A stretch of 64,000 nt of DNA from JBBQFI01 sp038321775. GTDB taxonomy: Bacteria; Verrucomicrobiota; Verrucomicrobiia; Chthoniobacterales; UBA10450. Positions within the stretch are counted from its first letter, which is position 1. The number at the start of each line of letters is the position of its first letter. Below the pieces are notes generated by a model. It did no database searches, was not told the DNA's origin, and saw nothing but the letters and a program-made list of their open reading frames with translations. The position numbers were made by a program, and so were the translations under genes. Of this stretch, positions 8,748-16,007 are shown piece by piece. The DNA lies in assembly GCA_038321775.1 (NCBI GenBank), contig JBBQFI010000005.1:62001-126000 (forward strand), read 5' to 3'.

Positions 8748-9233
8748 ATGACGATGACAAACAGACGCCGCCGAAAAGCAGGCGAAGAGTTGCCAGCGGC
8801 GCTGGGTGAATCAACGGGATTTCTTTTGAGCAAAGCAGCCCAGCTCGTGCGTGAACGATTCGAAAATCGATTGTGCGCGCGCGACCTCACCGCGCAGCAA
8901 GTAGGAATTCTGTCGCTCGTCAGTTCTCGAACGGTCGCGACCCAGCGCGAGATCGGAAAAGCGTTGCGCATTGACCGTACGACAATGGTCTACCTCGTCG
9001 ATCGCCTGGAGGAGATGCGTTTGCTGGAACGGCAGGACAACGCAGCGGATCGGCGCAGTTACGCGGTCAAAATTACCAGTGCGGGCACGGGCGCCTTGAA
9101 AAAAGCGATGAACGATGCTCGTCGGGTGGAAAACGATGTCCTGCGCGATTTTTCCGAGCGCGATCTGCGGACATTGCGCCGCATCCTCAGCCGCATTGCC
9201 AAATTAGGAGCAGAAAATGGCGGAGAACGATAA
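8748..9233 (+). CDS. MarR family transcriptional regulator
   Basis: 161 residues. It has a winged helix-turn-helix: LTAQQVGILSLV, then TQREIGKALRIDRTTMVYL as recognition helix and NAADRRSYAVKIT as wing. MarR proteins are dimeric repressors that often respond to small phenolic or oxidant ligands. It heads a tight three-gene cluster: the EVE gene overlaps its end by 17 bases and a monooxygenase gene follows. An inverted repeat in its own promoter suggests autoregulation. A second ATG two codons in (8754) is also possible. Confidence 0.88.
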   Translation: MTMTNRRRRKAGEELPAALGESTGFLLSKAAQLVRERFENRLCARDLTAQQVGILSLVSSRTVATQREIGKALRIDRTTMVYLVDRLEEMRLLERQDNAADRRSYAVKITSAGTGALKKAMNDARRVENDVLRDFSERDLRTLRRILSRIAKLGAENGGER

Positions 9234-9699
9234 AGTTTGCTTCTGGATCGGCAGCGCTACGCGCGATCACGTCAGGCACGGCGTGAAGGGCGGATTTTGC
9301 CAATTAAGTCACGGGCGGCCGGAAACATTGCGCCGGATGCAGCGCGGAGATTGGATCGCTTATTATTCGGGGCGCACTTCGTGGAAAAATGGCGCTCCAT
9401 CTCAATGTTTCACTGCCATTGGAACGATCACCGGCGAAGAAGTCTATCGCGTGACATTGAAGAAGGATTTTCATCCGTACCGCCGCGATGTGCGCTTCTG
9501 CCGCGCAGGCGAGATCGATATCCATCCGCTCATCCCAAAACTTTCCTTTATTACAAACAAAAAGTTTTGGGGCCTGCCTTTTCGCCGCGGTTATCTGAAG
9601 GTGTCGCGCACAGATTTCCGCCGCATCGCGACGCCGATGCTGGGAAAAACATTTCGCCCGACGATGCAATGTCGTCCGGCCGCAACGAACAAGAAATAA
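9217..9699 (+). CDS. EVE domain protein (UPF0310-like)
   Basis: 160 residues. It opens with VCFWIGSATRDHVRHGVKGGFCQLSHG and contains the RGDWIAYYSGRTSW strand and a FHPYRRDVRF segment, typical of EVE/UPF0310 proteins related to the PUA and YTH folds. EVE domains bind modified bases in DNA or RNA and often accompany restriction or stress genes; the ligand here is unknown. The start lies inside the end of the MarR gene and the following monooxygenase starts inside this gene, so translation is coupled. Confidence 0.8.
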   Translation: MAENDKVCFWIGSATRDHVRHGVKGGFCQLSHGRPETLRRMQRGDWIAYYSGRTSWKNGAPSQCFTAIGTITGEEVYRVTLKKDFHPYRRDVRFCRAGEIDIHPLIPKLSFITNKKFWGLPFRRGYLKVSRTDFRRIATPMLGKTFRPTMQCRPAATNKK

Positions 9700-10037
9700 C
9701 CAGGAAAGGAAACAACATAATCACGATCGCAAAAGGGAACAATGTCATTACGCTAATCAACGTCTTCACCGTGGCGCGGGAAAATCAGGACATGCTGGTC
9801 AACCTCCTCGTGGAAGCGACGGAGAAAACGATGAGCAAAGTGCAGGGCTTCGTTTCCGCCAACATCCACAAGAGCGTTGACGGCGTGCGCGTCGTCAATT
9901 ACGCGCAATGGAAAAACCGCGAAGACTTTGAAGCCATGTTAAAAAACCCCAGGGCACAAGAACACATGAAGCCCATCACCGAAATCGCAACCTTCGACGC
10001 CCACTTATACGAAGTCATCGATAGCTTGGAAGCCTGA
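9669..10037 (+). CDS. Antibiotic biosynthesis monooxygenase (ABM) domain protein
   Basis: 122 residues from the ATG at 9669. The domain covers about residues 27-120: ITLINVFTVARENQDML, GFVSANIHKSVDGVRVVNY and WKNREDFEAML. ABM proteins are small dimeric cofactor-free oxygenases or related enzymes of diverse role. The region before the domain holds a short internal repeat (KGNNIITIA then KGNNVITLI), apparently a local duplication at the 5' end, so the true start is uncertain. It belongs to the MarR-EVE-ABM cluster. Confidence 0.75.
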   Translation: MSSGRNEQEITRKGNNIITIAKGNNVITLINVFTVARENQDMLVNLLVEATEKTMSKVQGFVSANIHKSVDGVRVVNYAQWKNREDFEAMLKNPRAQEHMKPITEIATFDAHLYEVIDSLEA

Positions 10038-10097
10038 TCGAATCACATGCCGTCGCGGCAGCGTTGCTGAAGCGAAGAAACGAGTGAAGGTGCGTTC

Positions 10098-10553
10098 ATG
10101 AAGCGACTCAACTTATTTGGTGCGGTTCTGAATTTGGCAGCACTGACTTCAATTTTCGCGCAAACCAATTCATCAACGATGAAAGCGATCGTCATCCACC
10201 AAAACGGCGGACCCGAGGTATTGAAGGATGAAGACGCGCCTCGACCAGAACCAAAGGAAGACGAAATTCTTATTCCCACGATGGCCGCCGGAGTGAATCC
10301 GGTCGACGCCTACATTCGCTCCGGCCGTTATCGTGGCGGTCCGGTCCCGTTCATTCCCGGGATGGATGTGGCCGGAGTGCTCGAGAAAGTCGGCAGCAAA
10401 GTTACCAGATTCAAAGTCGGCGATCCGGTTTATGCGTATCTCAGTTTCAAAGAACAGGGTGGCTACGCGGAGTTCACGGTCGCGAAGGAAAACGAGACCG
10501 CGCTCAAGCCAAAGAATATCAATTTCGAGCAAGCCGCCGCTGTTCCGCTCTGA
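10098..10553 (+). pseudogene. Truncated zinc-type quinone oxidoreductase with signal peptide
   Basis: 151 residues. A signal-peptide-like N-terminus ending IFAQT precedes the GroES-like half of a medium-chain dehydrogenase: MKAIVIHQNGGPEVLK, AAGVNPVDAYIRSGRY and GMDVAGVLEKVGS. It stops at a TGA right after FEQAAAVPL, where a complete enzyme would continue into the Rossmann NADPH domain (about 180 residues more). The cofactor-binding half is missing, so it is almost certainly inactive. The breakpoint joins fragments of a receiver domain and a LysR regulator. Confidence 0.75.
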
Positions 10554-10567
10554 CTTCGCAACGGAAA

Positions 10568-10680
10568 TCAGGTTTTGCTGCGGAGCTGTTCTACGACCGC
10601 TGTCAGGGCCAAATCCAGTTCGCTCACGTTGACAGGTTTCAGGAGATGTTCTCGGAAACCCGCTTCTTTCGGACCTGGGA
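10568..10680 (-). pseudogene. Response-regulator receiver fragment, C-terminal end, reversed
   Basis: Read on the minus strand, this stretch encodes PKEAGFREHLLKPVNVSEL followed by DLALTAVVEQLRSKT and a TGA at 10568. This is the alpha4-beta5-alpha5 end of a receiver domain, including the conserved Lys-Pro. A middle piece of a receiver domain lies just downstream on the opposite strand, so the original gene was broken and partly inverted. Confidence 0.6.
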
Positions 10681-10709
10681 ATGTTCGGCGACATGCCGGA
10701 GAGCAACGC

Positions 10710-10808
10710 TGCTTTTATCTGCTCATCGCAGGTCTTGGTTTACCAGATGCAAACGGGTTGGATCTCTGCCGGGAGTTGAAACGTCAAAAACCAGATACCG
10801 CCACCTGC
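10710..10808 (+). pseudogene. Response-regulator receiver fragment, middle part
   Basis: The plus-strand frame encodes LLIAGLGLPDANGLDLCREL and KRQKPDT, matching the phospho-acceptor loop region of a receiver domain (usually DLxLPDxxGLDL). The conserved Asp before LGLP is replaced (AGLGLPD). It runs without a stop into a LysR fragment, so the open frame here is a chance fusion of debris. Confidence 0.55.
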
Positions 10809-11066
10809 CAGAAAGTTGGTTTTACGCCGAAAGTTTTGCAGGACACAGACATCGAGCGCACCCTCATCCACGCGGTCGCAGCAGGATTGGGAGTCGCCCT
10901 TTTGCCGGAAGAGGTGAAAAAATTTCCGCATGAAAATGTTTCGTTTCGTCCAATGAATCCCGCGGTCGCAACCGAATCCTGTATCGCCTGGAAAAAAGAC
11001 AATACCTCCGCCGCGCTCAAATCTTATATCCAGATCGTCGCTGACGCCGGAACAAGCATGCGCTAG
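10809..11066 (+). pseudogene. LysR-type regulator fragment, C-terminal effector domain
   Basis: About 85 residues (FTPKVLQDTDIERTLIHAV, AAGLGVALLPEEVKK and a C-terminal SYIQIVADAG helix) match the last third of a LysR effector-binding domain. There is no DNA-binding N-terminus. It is fused in frame to a receiver fragment, which shows that both are remnants. Confidence 0.6.
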
Positions 11067-11119
11067 CGGCGCTCTTCGATTGGACGCGCGGCGCTGCGCG
11101 TTCGACGTTCGGAGTTCCC

Positions 11120-13015
11120 ATGGCAGAGAACTCAGCCGCAATCATCGCGAGCGCGAACAACCTTTCCGTTAAGTACGGCACCCAGGTTGTTCTCGACAGC
11201 GCGACGATTGCCTTTACTGAAGGCGAACACATTGGGCTCGTCGGCCGCAACGGCTCGGGCAAATCGACCTTCCTCCAGATTGCGGCCGGCGTAGCGCAAG
11301 CCGATGAAGGTGAATTCACGCGCCGGCGCGATCTTGTTACCGGCTACATGCCCCAGGTTTCCGGTCTCGACGACGCGGCCACGGTCCATGCGAACATTCT
11401 CAGCGGCGCGCAACGGATTCTCGATCTCATCACCGAATACGAACGCGTTCCGGGCGACAGCACGATCAGCGCGACGCTCCTCGACCAAATCAGCGAGGCC
11501 GACGGTTGGAATTTGGAACACCGCATCAAGTCCCTCATCACGAATCTGCACGCTCCGGAATCCGATCGCATCGTGAGCACGCTATCCGGCGGGGAAAAAC
11601 GCCGCGTCGCGCTTTGCCGCGCGCTGCTCGCGCGTCCCGATTTTCTGATTCTCGACGAACCGACCAACCATCTCGACACCGGCTCGATCGAATGGCTGGA
11701 GGATTTTCTCGCGCGTTATGCCGGCACCTGTTTGTTCGTCACGCACGATCGCTATTTTCTCGATCGCGTGGCGACGCGAATCATTGAGCTGTCGCGCGGC
11801 CAGTTCACCAGCTACGACGGCAACTACACCGATTATCTGCTCGCGCGCGTGCAACGAAAAGCCGTCGAGGAAATGCAGGAACATAAACGGCAGAAGTTTT
11901 TGAAACGCGAACTGCAATGGGTGCGCCGCGCGCCCCGTGCCCGCCGGACGAAATCGGTCGACCGCGTGGAACGTTATTTCGAGACGGCCGCGCAGGAAAC
12001 GCCGGAAACAGAGCTCGACGTCGAATTGATTATCCCCACGCCGCCAAAGCTCGCGAATCGCATCATCGAATTGCGCGACGTGAGCGTGGAACTCGGCGGC
12101 CGCACGCTTTTTCAGAACGTGAATCTCAATCTCGTAACCGGAGAACGCCTCGGTGTTGTCGGCCGCAACGGCCTCGGCAAATCCTCGCTCCTCAAAGTCA
12201 TTCTCCAGGAATTGCCCGCCGCCAGCGGTGTCGTGGAGATCGGCGCGCGCACGGAGATTAATTACGTCGATCAAAATCGCCTGCTCCTCGACGATGAGAA
12301 AACGGTTTGGGAAGAAGTCGGGAGCGGCGGAGAAACAGTCAGGCTCGGCGAGCAAAGCATCACCTTGCGCGCTTATCTGCGCCGATTTCTTTTCAGCGAA
12401 GACCGCATCAATACCAAAATTTCGCAGCTCAGTGGCGGCGAACGCAGCCGCGTGCTCCTCGCAAAAATTCTGAAACGCGGCGGCAACGTCTTGATGCTTG
12501 ACGAACCGACGAACGATCTCGATCTCGGAACGCTGCGCCTGCTCGAGGAAGCGCTCGTCGCCTTCGGCGGCTGCGTCATCGTGGTCAGTCACGATCGCTA
12601 TTTCCTGAATCGCGTTTGCACCTCGATTCTCGCTTTCGAAGGCGAGAGCCGCGTCGCGTATCGCGTCGGGAACTACGATTACTACTTGGAGAAACGCGGA
12701 GCGTCCGAACTCGCTCGCGATTCAAACTCCGCGCCGACCGCAGCCGCCGCGGAGCAAAAGAAGACCAAAGAAAAACCGCGCAAACTCAAATACAAAGAAG
12801 AGCGCGAATGGGAATCGATGGAAGCAAACATTCTCGCCGCGGAAAACGAGGTGTCGGATTTGGAAGCCACATTCGCCGCGCCGGGTTTTTATGCGAAACC
12901 GCGCGCAGAGATTTTCGATTTAGAAACTCACCTGAAAGCGGCGCGCGATAAAGTCGCGCAACTCTATGCGCGCTGGCACGAACTCGAACTCATCCAGAGC
13001 GTCTCGTCTCCCTAG
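11120..13015 (+). CDS. uup: ABC-F family ATPase, Uup type
   Basis: 631 residues with two ATPase cassettes and no membrane segment. Walker A motifs are GRNGSGKST (about residue 41) and GRNGLGKSS (about 349). The signature LSGGEKRRVALCRALLARP and the second LSGGERSRVLLAKIL are followed by DEPTNHLD and DEPTNDLD, both with catalytic acids. The linker (about 240-290) and the C-terminal region (about 560-625) are charged coiled coils; the C-terminal one is typical of Uup. ABC-F proteins act on ribosomes, and Uup is linked to DNA or ribosome rescue. The last 55-60 codons have a decayed second copy at 14.84-15.23 kb. Confidence 0.92.
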   Translation: MAENSAAIIASANNLSVKYGTQVVLDSATIAFTEGEHIGLVGRNGSGKSTFLQIAAGVAQADEGEFTRRRDLVTGYMPQVSGLDDAATVHANILSGAQRILDLITEYERVPGDSTISATLLDQISEADGWNLEHRIKSLITNLHAPESDRIVSTLSGGEKRRVALCRALLARPDFLILDEPTNHLDTGSIEWLEDFLARYAGTCLFVTHDRYFLDRVATRIIELSRGQFTSYDGNYTDYLLARVQRKAVEEMQEHKRQKFLKRELQWVRRAPRARRTKSVDRVERYFETAAQETPETELDVELIIPTPPKLANRIIELRDVSVELGGRTLFQNVNLNLVTGERLGVVGRNGLGKSSLLKVILQELPAASGVVEIGARTEINYVDQNRLLLDDEKTVWEEVGSGGETVRLGEQSITLRAYLRRFLFSEDRINTKISQLSGGERSRVLLAKILKRGGNVLMLDEPTNDLDLGTLRLLEEALVAFGGCVIVVSHDRYFLNRVCTSILAFEGESRVAYRVGNYDYYLEKRGASELARDSNSAPTAAAAEQKKTKEKPRKLKYKEEREWESMEANILAAENEVSDLEATFAAPGFYAKPRAEIFDLETHLKAARDKVAQLYARWHELELIQSVSSP

Positions 13016-13085
13016 ACGATCCCAAGCGCATCCAAAGATTGTCTTGAAAGTTGCCGAGGAAACGAAAAGTAGATTGCAGATTTCT

Positions 13086-13104
13086 ATCGTAAGCGGCTTA
13101 CGAT
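13086..13104. repeat. 19-bp perfect palindrome, first copy
   Basis: ATCGTAAGC-G-GCTTACGAT is a perfect palindrome with 9-bp arms. A second copy with one arm mismatch lies at 14680-14698. The two bracket the DUF3597 gene region. It could be a REP-type hairpin, a terminator stem lacking the U-tract, or an operator. Confidence 0.6.
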
Positions 13105-13239
13105 GGATAGGAGAACGGTGCATCACTTTGTCTCGCGTCGGGGAAAACGAAACGTCGGACTTGGAGCATTCTTGCAGCACGAGCATCGCCATTGCGATCG
13201 AGCAGCCATTTCCGGAATCGGAAATACGATCTCGAAAAA

Positions 13240-13335
13240 TCACGGTTGCCTTGTATCGATCGCGATCCAGTTCACTTCCCACGTCTTGCCGCCGTCCGCC
13301 GAGAACGCCTGCTTAAAATGGCAGGTGCTGCACTC
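13240..13335 (-). pseudogene. Remnant encoding a GGKTWEVNWI C-terminus
   Basis: The minus-strand frame ends CHFKQAFSADGGKTWEVNWI plus a short tail. The DGGKTWExNW pattern is typical of the last strands of DUF1579-like secreted proteins. No start or upstream domain of that type is present, so this looks like a 3' gene fragment. The open frame continues upstream over unrelated sequence. Confidence 0.35.
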
Positions 13336-13446
13336 ACCTTTGTGATGACGGTTTAGAATTGCGTAGTTGGTTGAGGGAATTGAACCCGGAAAGATTAGAT
13401 TAGACGATCTTCCCATGCGAGATTGGCACCGAAAGAAACTTTTTTT

Positions 13447-14025
13447 ATGTCCATCACACCCAATACTCTTGATGAATTCATGAAACTCTTCGGTGGCGAC
13501 ACCACCGTGGATGAACAGCAGGCTGCGCAATATCACGAGCGTTTCGTTTCGACCAACCCGGAAGATAATCAGTTCGAGAACAGCGCTTATCACGAAGCGG
13601 TCGCGGAACACGTTGCGACGCTTCCAGACGATCAATTTCACGACGCAGCGAAAAACGCGATCGCTCAAGCGCCGCCGCAAGAGCGTCAGGATTTACTCAG
13701 CACTTTGATGAGCGCGCTCGGAGGCGCCGGTGGTTTGGGTGGAATGATTAGCGGTATGGCTGGCGGTGGCGCGGCTGCCGGCGGCGCAGGCGGGCTGGGC
13801 CAGATCGCCAAAATGCTCGGCCTCGGTTCCACCGATCCGAAACAGATGAGTGACGACGATGCAGCCAAGGTAATGAACTACGCGCGGACCGAACATCCGG
13901 AATTAATTCGCCAAACCGTCGCCGAGAAACCGTGGTTCGTAAAAGCCTTGGGCAATCCGGTGGTGATGGGCGCACTCACATTAGCTGCGGCGAAGCTGCT
14001 GAGTAACAGCCGCCGCTCGAGTTAG
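13447..14025 (+). CDS. Hypothetical protein with Gly/Ala-rich centre
   Basis: 192 residues from the ATG at 13447. The N-terminal half is acidic and helical (TPNTLDEFMKLFGGD, YHEAVAEHVATLPDDQFHDA). The centre (about 93-125) is a GGAGGLGG-type low-complexity hydrophobic stretch, and the C-terminal part (YARTEHPELIRQTVAEKPWF) ends in a short hydrophobic helix. I do not recognise the family. With the DUF3597 gene 38 bases downstream on the same strand it forms a probable two-gene unit. Both proteins are small and helical with low-complexity segments. Confidence 0.65.
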   Translation: MSITPNTLDEFMKLFGGDTTVDEQQAAQYHERFVSTNPEDNQFENSAYHEAVAEHVATLPDDQFHDAAKNAIAQAPPQERQDLLSTLMSALGGAGGLGGMISGMAGGGAAAGGAGGLGQIAKMLGLGSTDPKQMSDDDAAKVMNYARTEHPELIRQTVAEKPWFVKALGNPVVMGALTLAAAKLLSNSRRSS

Positions 14026-14063
14026 ATTTCACACATTCAAATCAACAAAATAGAAAGAAAACC

Positions 14064-14516
14064 ATGGGCTTATTTAATACTCTAATGTCAAAAATCTTCG
14101 GCCATCCCGCAGCTTCCGCCCAAACCGGTGGTGCGGATCAGTCCGCATCCGGAGGCGTGGTAGGCGTGCAAACTTCGGCCGCAACCGCAGCCACTCCACC
14201 AGCCACCGGCGGAGCCGCGCAGCCTTCTTCATCACCCGCGCCTGCCCCGGTAAAACAGGTCGATGTCGCCGCCGTCCTGAACGCCATGGCTGCGAAAAAT
14301 CCGGAGAAACTCGATTGGAAACATTCCATTGTGGATTTGATGAAACTCGTCGGCATGGACAGCAGTCTTTCCGCGCGCAAAGAGCTGGCCACCGATCTTC
14401 ACTACACCGGCGATATGAATGACTCCGCCTCGATGAACATCTGGCTGCACCAGGAAGTGCTCCGGAAGCTCTCCGAAAACGGCGGCAACGTTCCGCCGGA
14501 GCTGCTCAAGAAATAG
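14064..14516 (+). CDS. DUF3597 domain protein
   Basis: 150 residues. The N-terminus MGLFNTLMSKIFGHP and the C-terminal block (about 68-150: VAAVLNAMAAKNPEKLDWK, SIVDLMKLVGMDSSL, ARKELATDLHYTGD) match DUF3597. A Ser/Ala/Pro-rich linker (about 18-65) separates them. The family is widespread in bacteria but has no assigned function, although the C-terminal block resembles a structured helical domain. A spacer of 38 bases separates it from the preceding gene. Confidence 0.82.
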   Translation: MGLFNTLMSKIFGHPAASAQTGGADQSASGGVVGVQTSAATAATPPATGGAAQPSSSPAPAPVKQVDVAAVLNAMAAKNPEKLDWKHSIVDLMKLVGMDSSLSARKELATDLHYTGDMNDSASMNIWLHQEVLRKLSENGGNVPPELLKK

Positions 14517-14574
14517 CTTCCGCGGATCAGTCGATAGCGACAGATAGACCGCACACTAGTTGGCGCGTTCCGAT

Positions 14575-14804
14575 CTTGACCGCTTAAAGCGGTCAAGCTT
14601 CATGCGAATAAGACAAACCTGGTAGGGCGTGACCGCCGGGCGCGCCGCGTTGACGTGATGATTCGTTCAAATAGGTCCGATCATAAGCCGCTTACGATGC
14701 ATTTTGAGAAGAGGTCAGGATTGGCTGGATAAATCAGTCGAGTTTAACCACTGACGCATTAGTTATGAAACATGGCCAGATCTTGACCGCTTTAAGCGGT
14801 CAAG
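14575..14804. repeat. Pair of inverted CTTGACCGCTT hairpins, 230-bp unit
   Basis: CTTGACCGCTT-A-AAGCGGTCAAG at 14575-14597 and its reverse complement at 14782-14804 are near-perfect palindromes, both preceded by GAT. They bound a 230-bp stretch without a gene, like the ends of a small non-autonomous element (MITE or REPIN). Confidence 0.6.
14680..14698. repeat. 19-bp palindrome, second copy with one mismatch
   Basis: ATCATAAGC-C-GCTTACGAT differs from the perfect palindrome at 13086-13104 by one arm base and the centre. It lies inside the 230-bp hairpin-bounded unit. Confidence 0.55.
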
Positions 14805-14839
14805 ATTACCGGGACGCCAATCCTGTTGAAGGTTGATTG

Positions 14840-15234
14840 GTCGTCTCGGAAAACGAAGTGGCAGAATTGGAAGCCACATTTGCCGCTCCCGATTTTTACG
14901 CGAAACCGCGCGCGGAGATTTTCGAACGGAGCGTGCGGGGACGCCGCGACGTGGATCGCAAAACCCGAGGGGCGAGGGTGAGAGAGCAGGCGCGAACGAA
15001 TCAATGGAACCAGAAGGTTCTCGCAGTCAGGCCGGTGAGAACGCAAGGGGATGAGGTGCGAACCGCACTTGTATTCATGTCCGGTATAGCCGCGAGGGTA
15101 GCGGTCGAGCGATGCGGGAGGCATCCGAGATAGATTTAGAAACTCAAAAGCAAACCGCCCGCGACAACGTAGCGCATCTCTACGCGCGCTGGCACGAACT
15201 CGAGTTGCCGCAGAGCGCCCGTCTCCTTAAGTGA
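14840..15234 (+). pseudogene. Decayed second copy of an ABC-F 3' end, interrupted by an insertion
   Basis: The stretch from 14840 encodes ENEVAELEATFAAPDFYAKP and continues RAEIFE. From 15133 to a TGA at 15234 it encodes DLETQKQTARDNVAHLYARW and HELELPQSARLLK. Together these match the last 55-60 residues of the Uup-type protein at 11120-13015 at roughly 80% identity by eye. The two halves are separated by about 207 bases. No ATPase domains are present, so this is only a 3' end, lying downstream of the intact gene in the same orientation. Confidence 0.8.
14926..15132. mobile_element. About 207-bp insertion inside the ABC-F remnant
   Basis: Comparison with the intact ABC-F 3' end places the breakpoints after TTCGA (14925) and before GATTTAGAAACTC (15133). 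The inserted DNA has no long frame, contains hairpin-forming pieces such as GATGCGGGAGGCATC near its right end, and resembles a MITE. A 2-bp GA overlap may be a target-site duplication. Confidence 0.5.
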
Positions 15235-15243
15235 AGTGCCGAG

Positions 15244-15270
15244 ATGATATACGTGAGTCACGTATATCAT
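15244..15270. repeat. 27-bp perfect palindrome
   Basis: ATGATATACGTGA-G-TCACGTATATCAT has perfect 13-bp arms around one base. It lies ten bases past the ABC-F remnant, in AT-richer DNA, and has no trailing T-run. It is more like an operator or a recombination site than a terminator. Confidence 0.7.
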
Positions 15271-15376
15271 GAAACCGGAGAAAGGGGTTCTATCTGAGGG
15301 CCGTGGGGGATTCGATTTTCTAAAGTGGTCTGGCGGGATCTGCGCGCCGGAAGCGGAGCTGGGCGGTAACTCCTAG

Positions 15377-15850
15377 TTACCCATCAGCCGCGCGTTCCAG
15401 CTCGGCCAGGTCCAGCTTCTCCATCTGCCAGACCGCAGCCGTCACCCGCTGCACGCGCGCGGGATCTTCGCCCCGCAGCCAATCCCAAATCTTGCCCGGC
15501 ACGATCTGCCACGGCATCCCGAATTTATCCTTGAGCCAACCGCACTGGACATGCTCGCCCCCATCCGCGGGCAGCTTCTCCCAGTAGTGATCGATCTCCT
15601 CCTGCGACCCGCAGTTCACCACAAATGAGACCGCCTGCGTGAACGGATATCCCGGCCCGCCATTGAGAGCCACGAACTGCTGCCCCTGCAGCTCGAACGC
15701 GATCGTCATCACCCCGCCCGACGGTCCCGGACCTCCCTCCGGGTAACGCGTCGTCGTATGAATTTTCCCGTCCTTGAAGACCGAGACATAAAACGCGACC
15801 GCCTCCTCCGCCTGCGCAGCAAACCAAAGAAACGGCGTTATCTTTTGCAT
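15377..15850 (-). CDS. VOC / PhnB-like protein
   Basis: 157 residues. Segments ITPFLWFAAQAEEAVAFYVS, VMTIAFELQGQQFVALNGGP and the closing KDKFGMPWQIVPG are typical of PhnB/3-demethylubiquinone methyltransferase-like members of the vicinal-oxygen-chelate fold. These small dimeric proteins have mostly unknown substrates. It is a single gene; the divergent region to its right leads to the defence island. Confidence 0.85.
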   Translation of the reverse strand: MQKITPFLWFAAQAEEAVAFYVSVFKDGKIHTTTRYPEGGPGPSGGVMTIAFELQGQQFVALNGGPGYPFTQAVSFVVNCGSQEEIDHYWEKLPADGGEHVQCGWLKDKFGMPWQIVPGKIWDWLRGEDPARVQRVTAAVWQMEKLDLAELERAADG

Positions 15851-16007
15851 GGGGAATCATGAGCCGCGATTACGGATCAAGCAACTCCGCCGCTTTTCCC
15901 ATCGAGGGCGCCATGACGTCCTCCTCGAAACGAGTCCCGACAAAATCAGCGTTAAGGTGTGCTGCGGATTTCTACGTCACTCGAAAGCACTGCACGGGAT
16001 TTAAAGC

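Larger units (their letters stand above)
13016..13446 (+). other. Gap without an intact gene: palindrome and a gene remnant
   Basis: This 430-base gap holds a perfect 19-bp palindrome (13086-13104) and a minus-strand coding remnant near 13240-13335, both listed separately. No intact gene, RNA gene or clear terminator was recognised. Confidence 0.5.
14517..14839 (+). other. Gap of hairpin repeats, no gene
   Basis: No gene was recognised. The stretch contains two hairpins of the CTTGACCGCTT family and one degenerate copy (14680-14698) of the 19-bp palindrome found at 13086. Confidence 0.5.
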
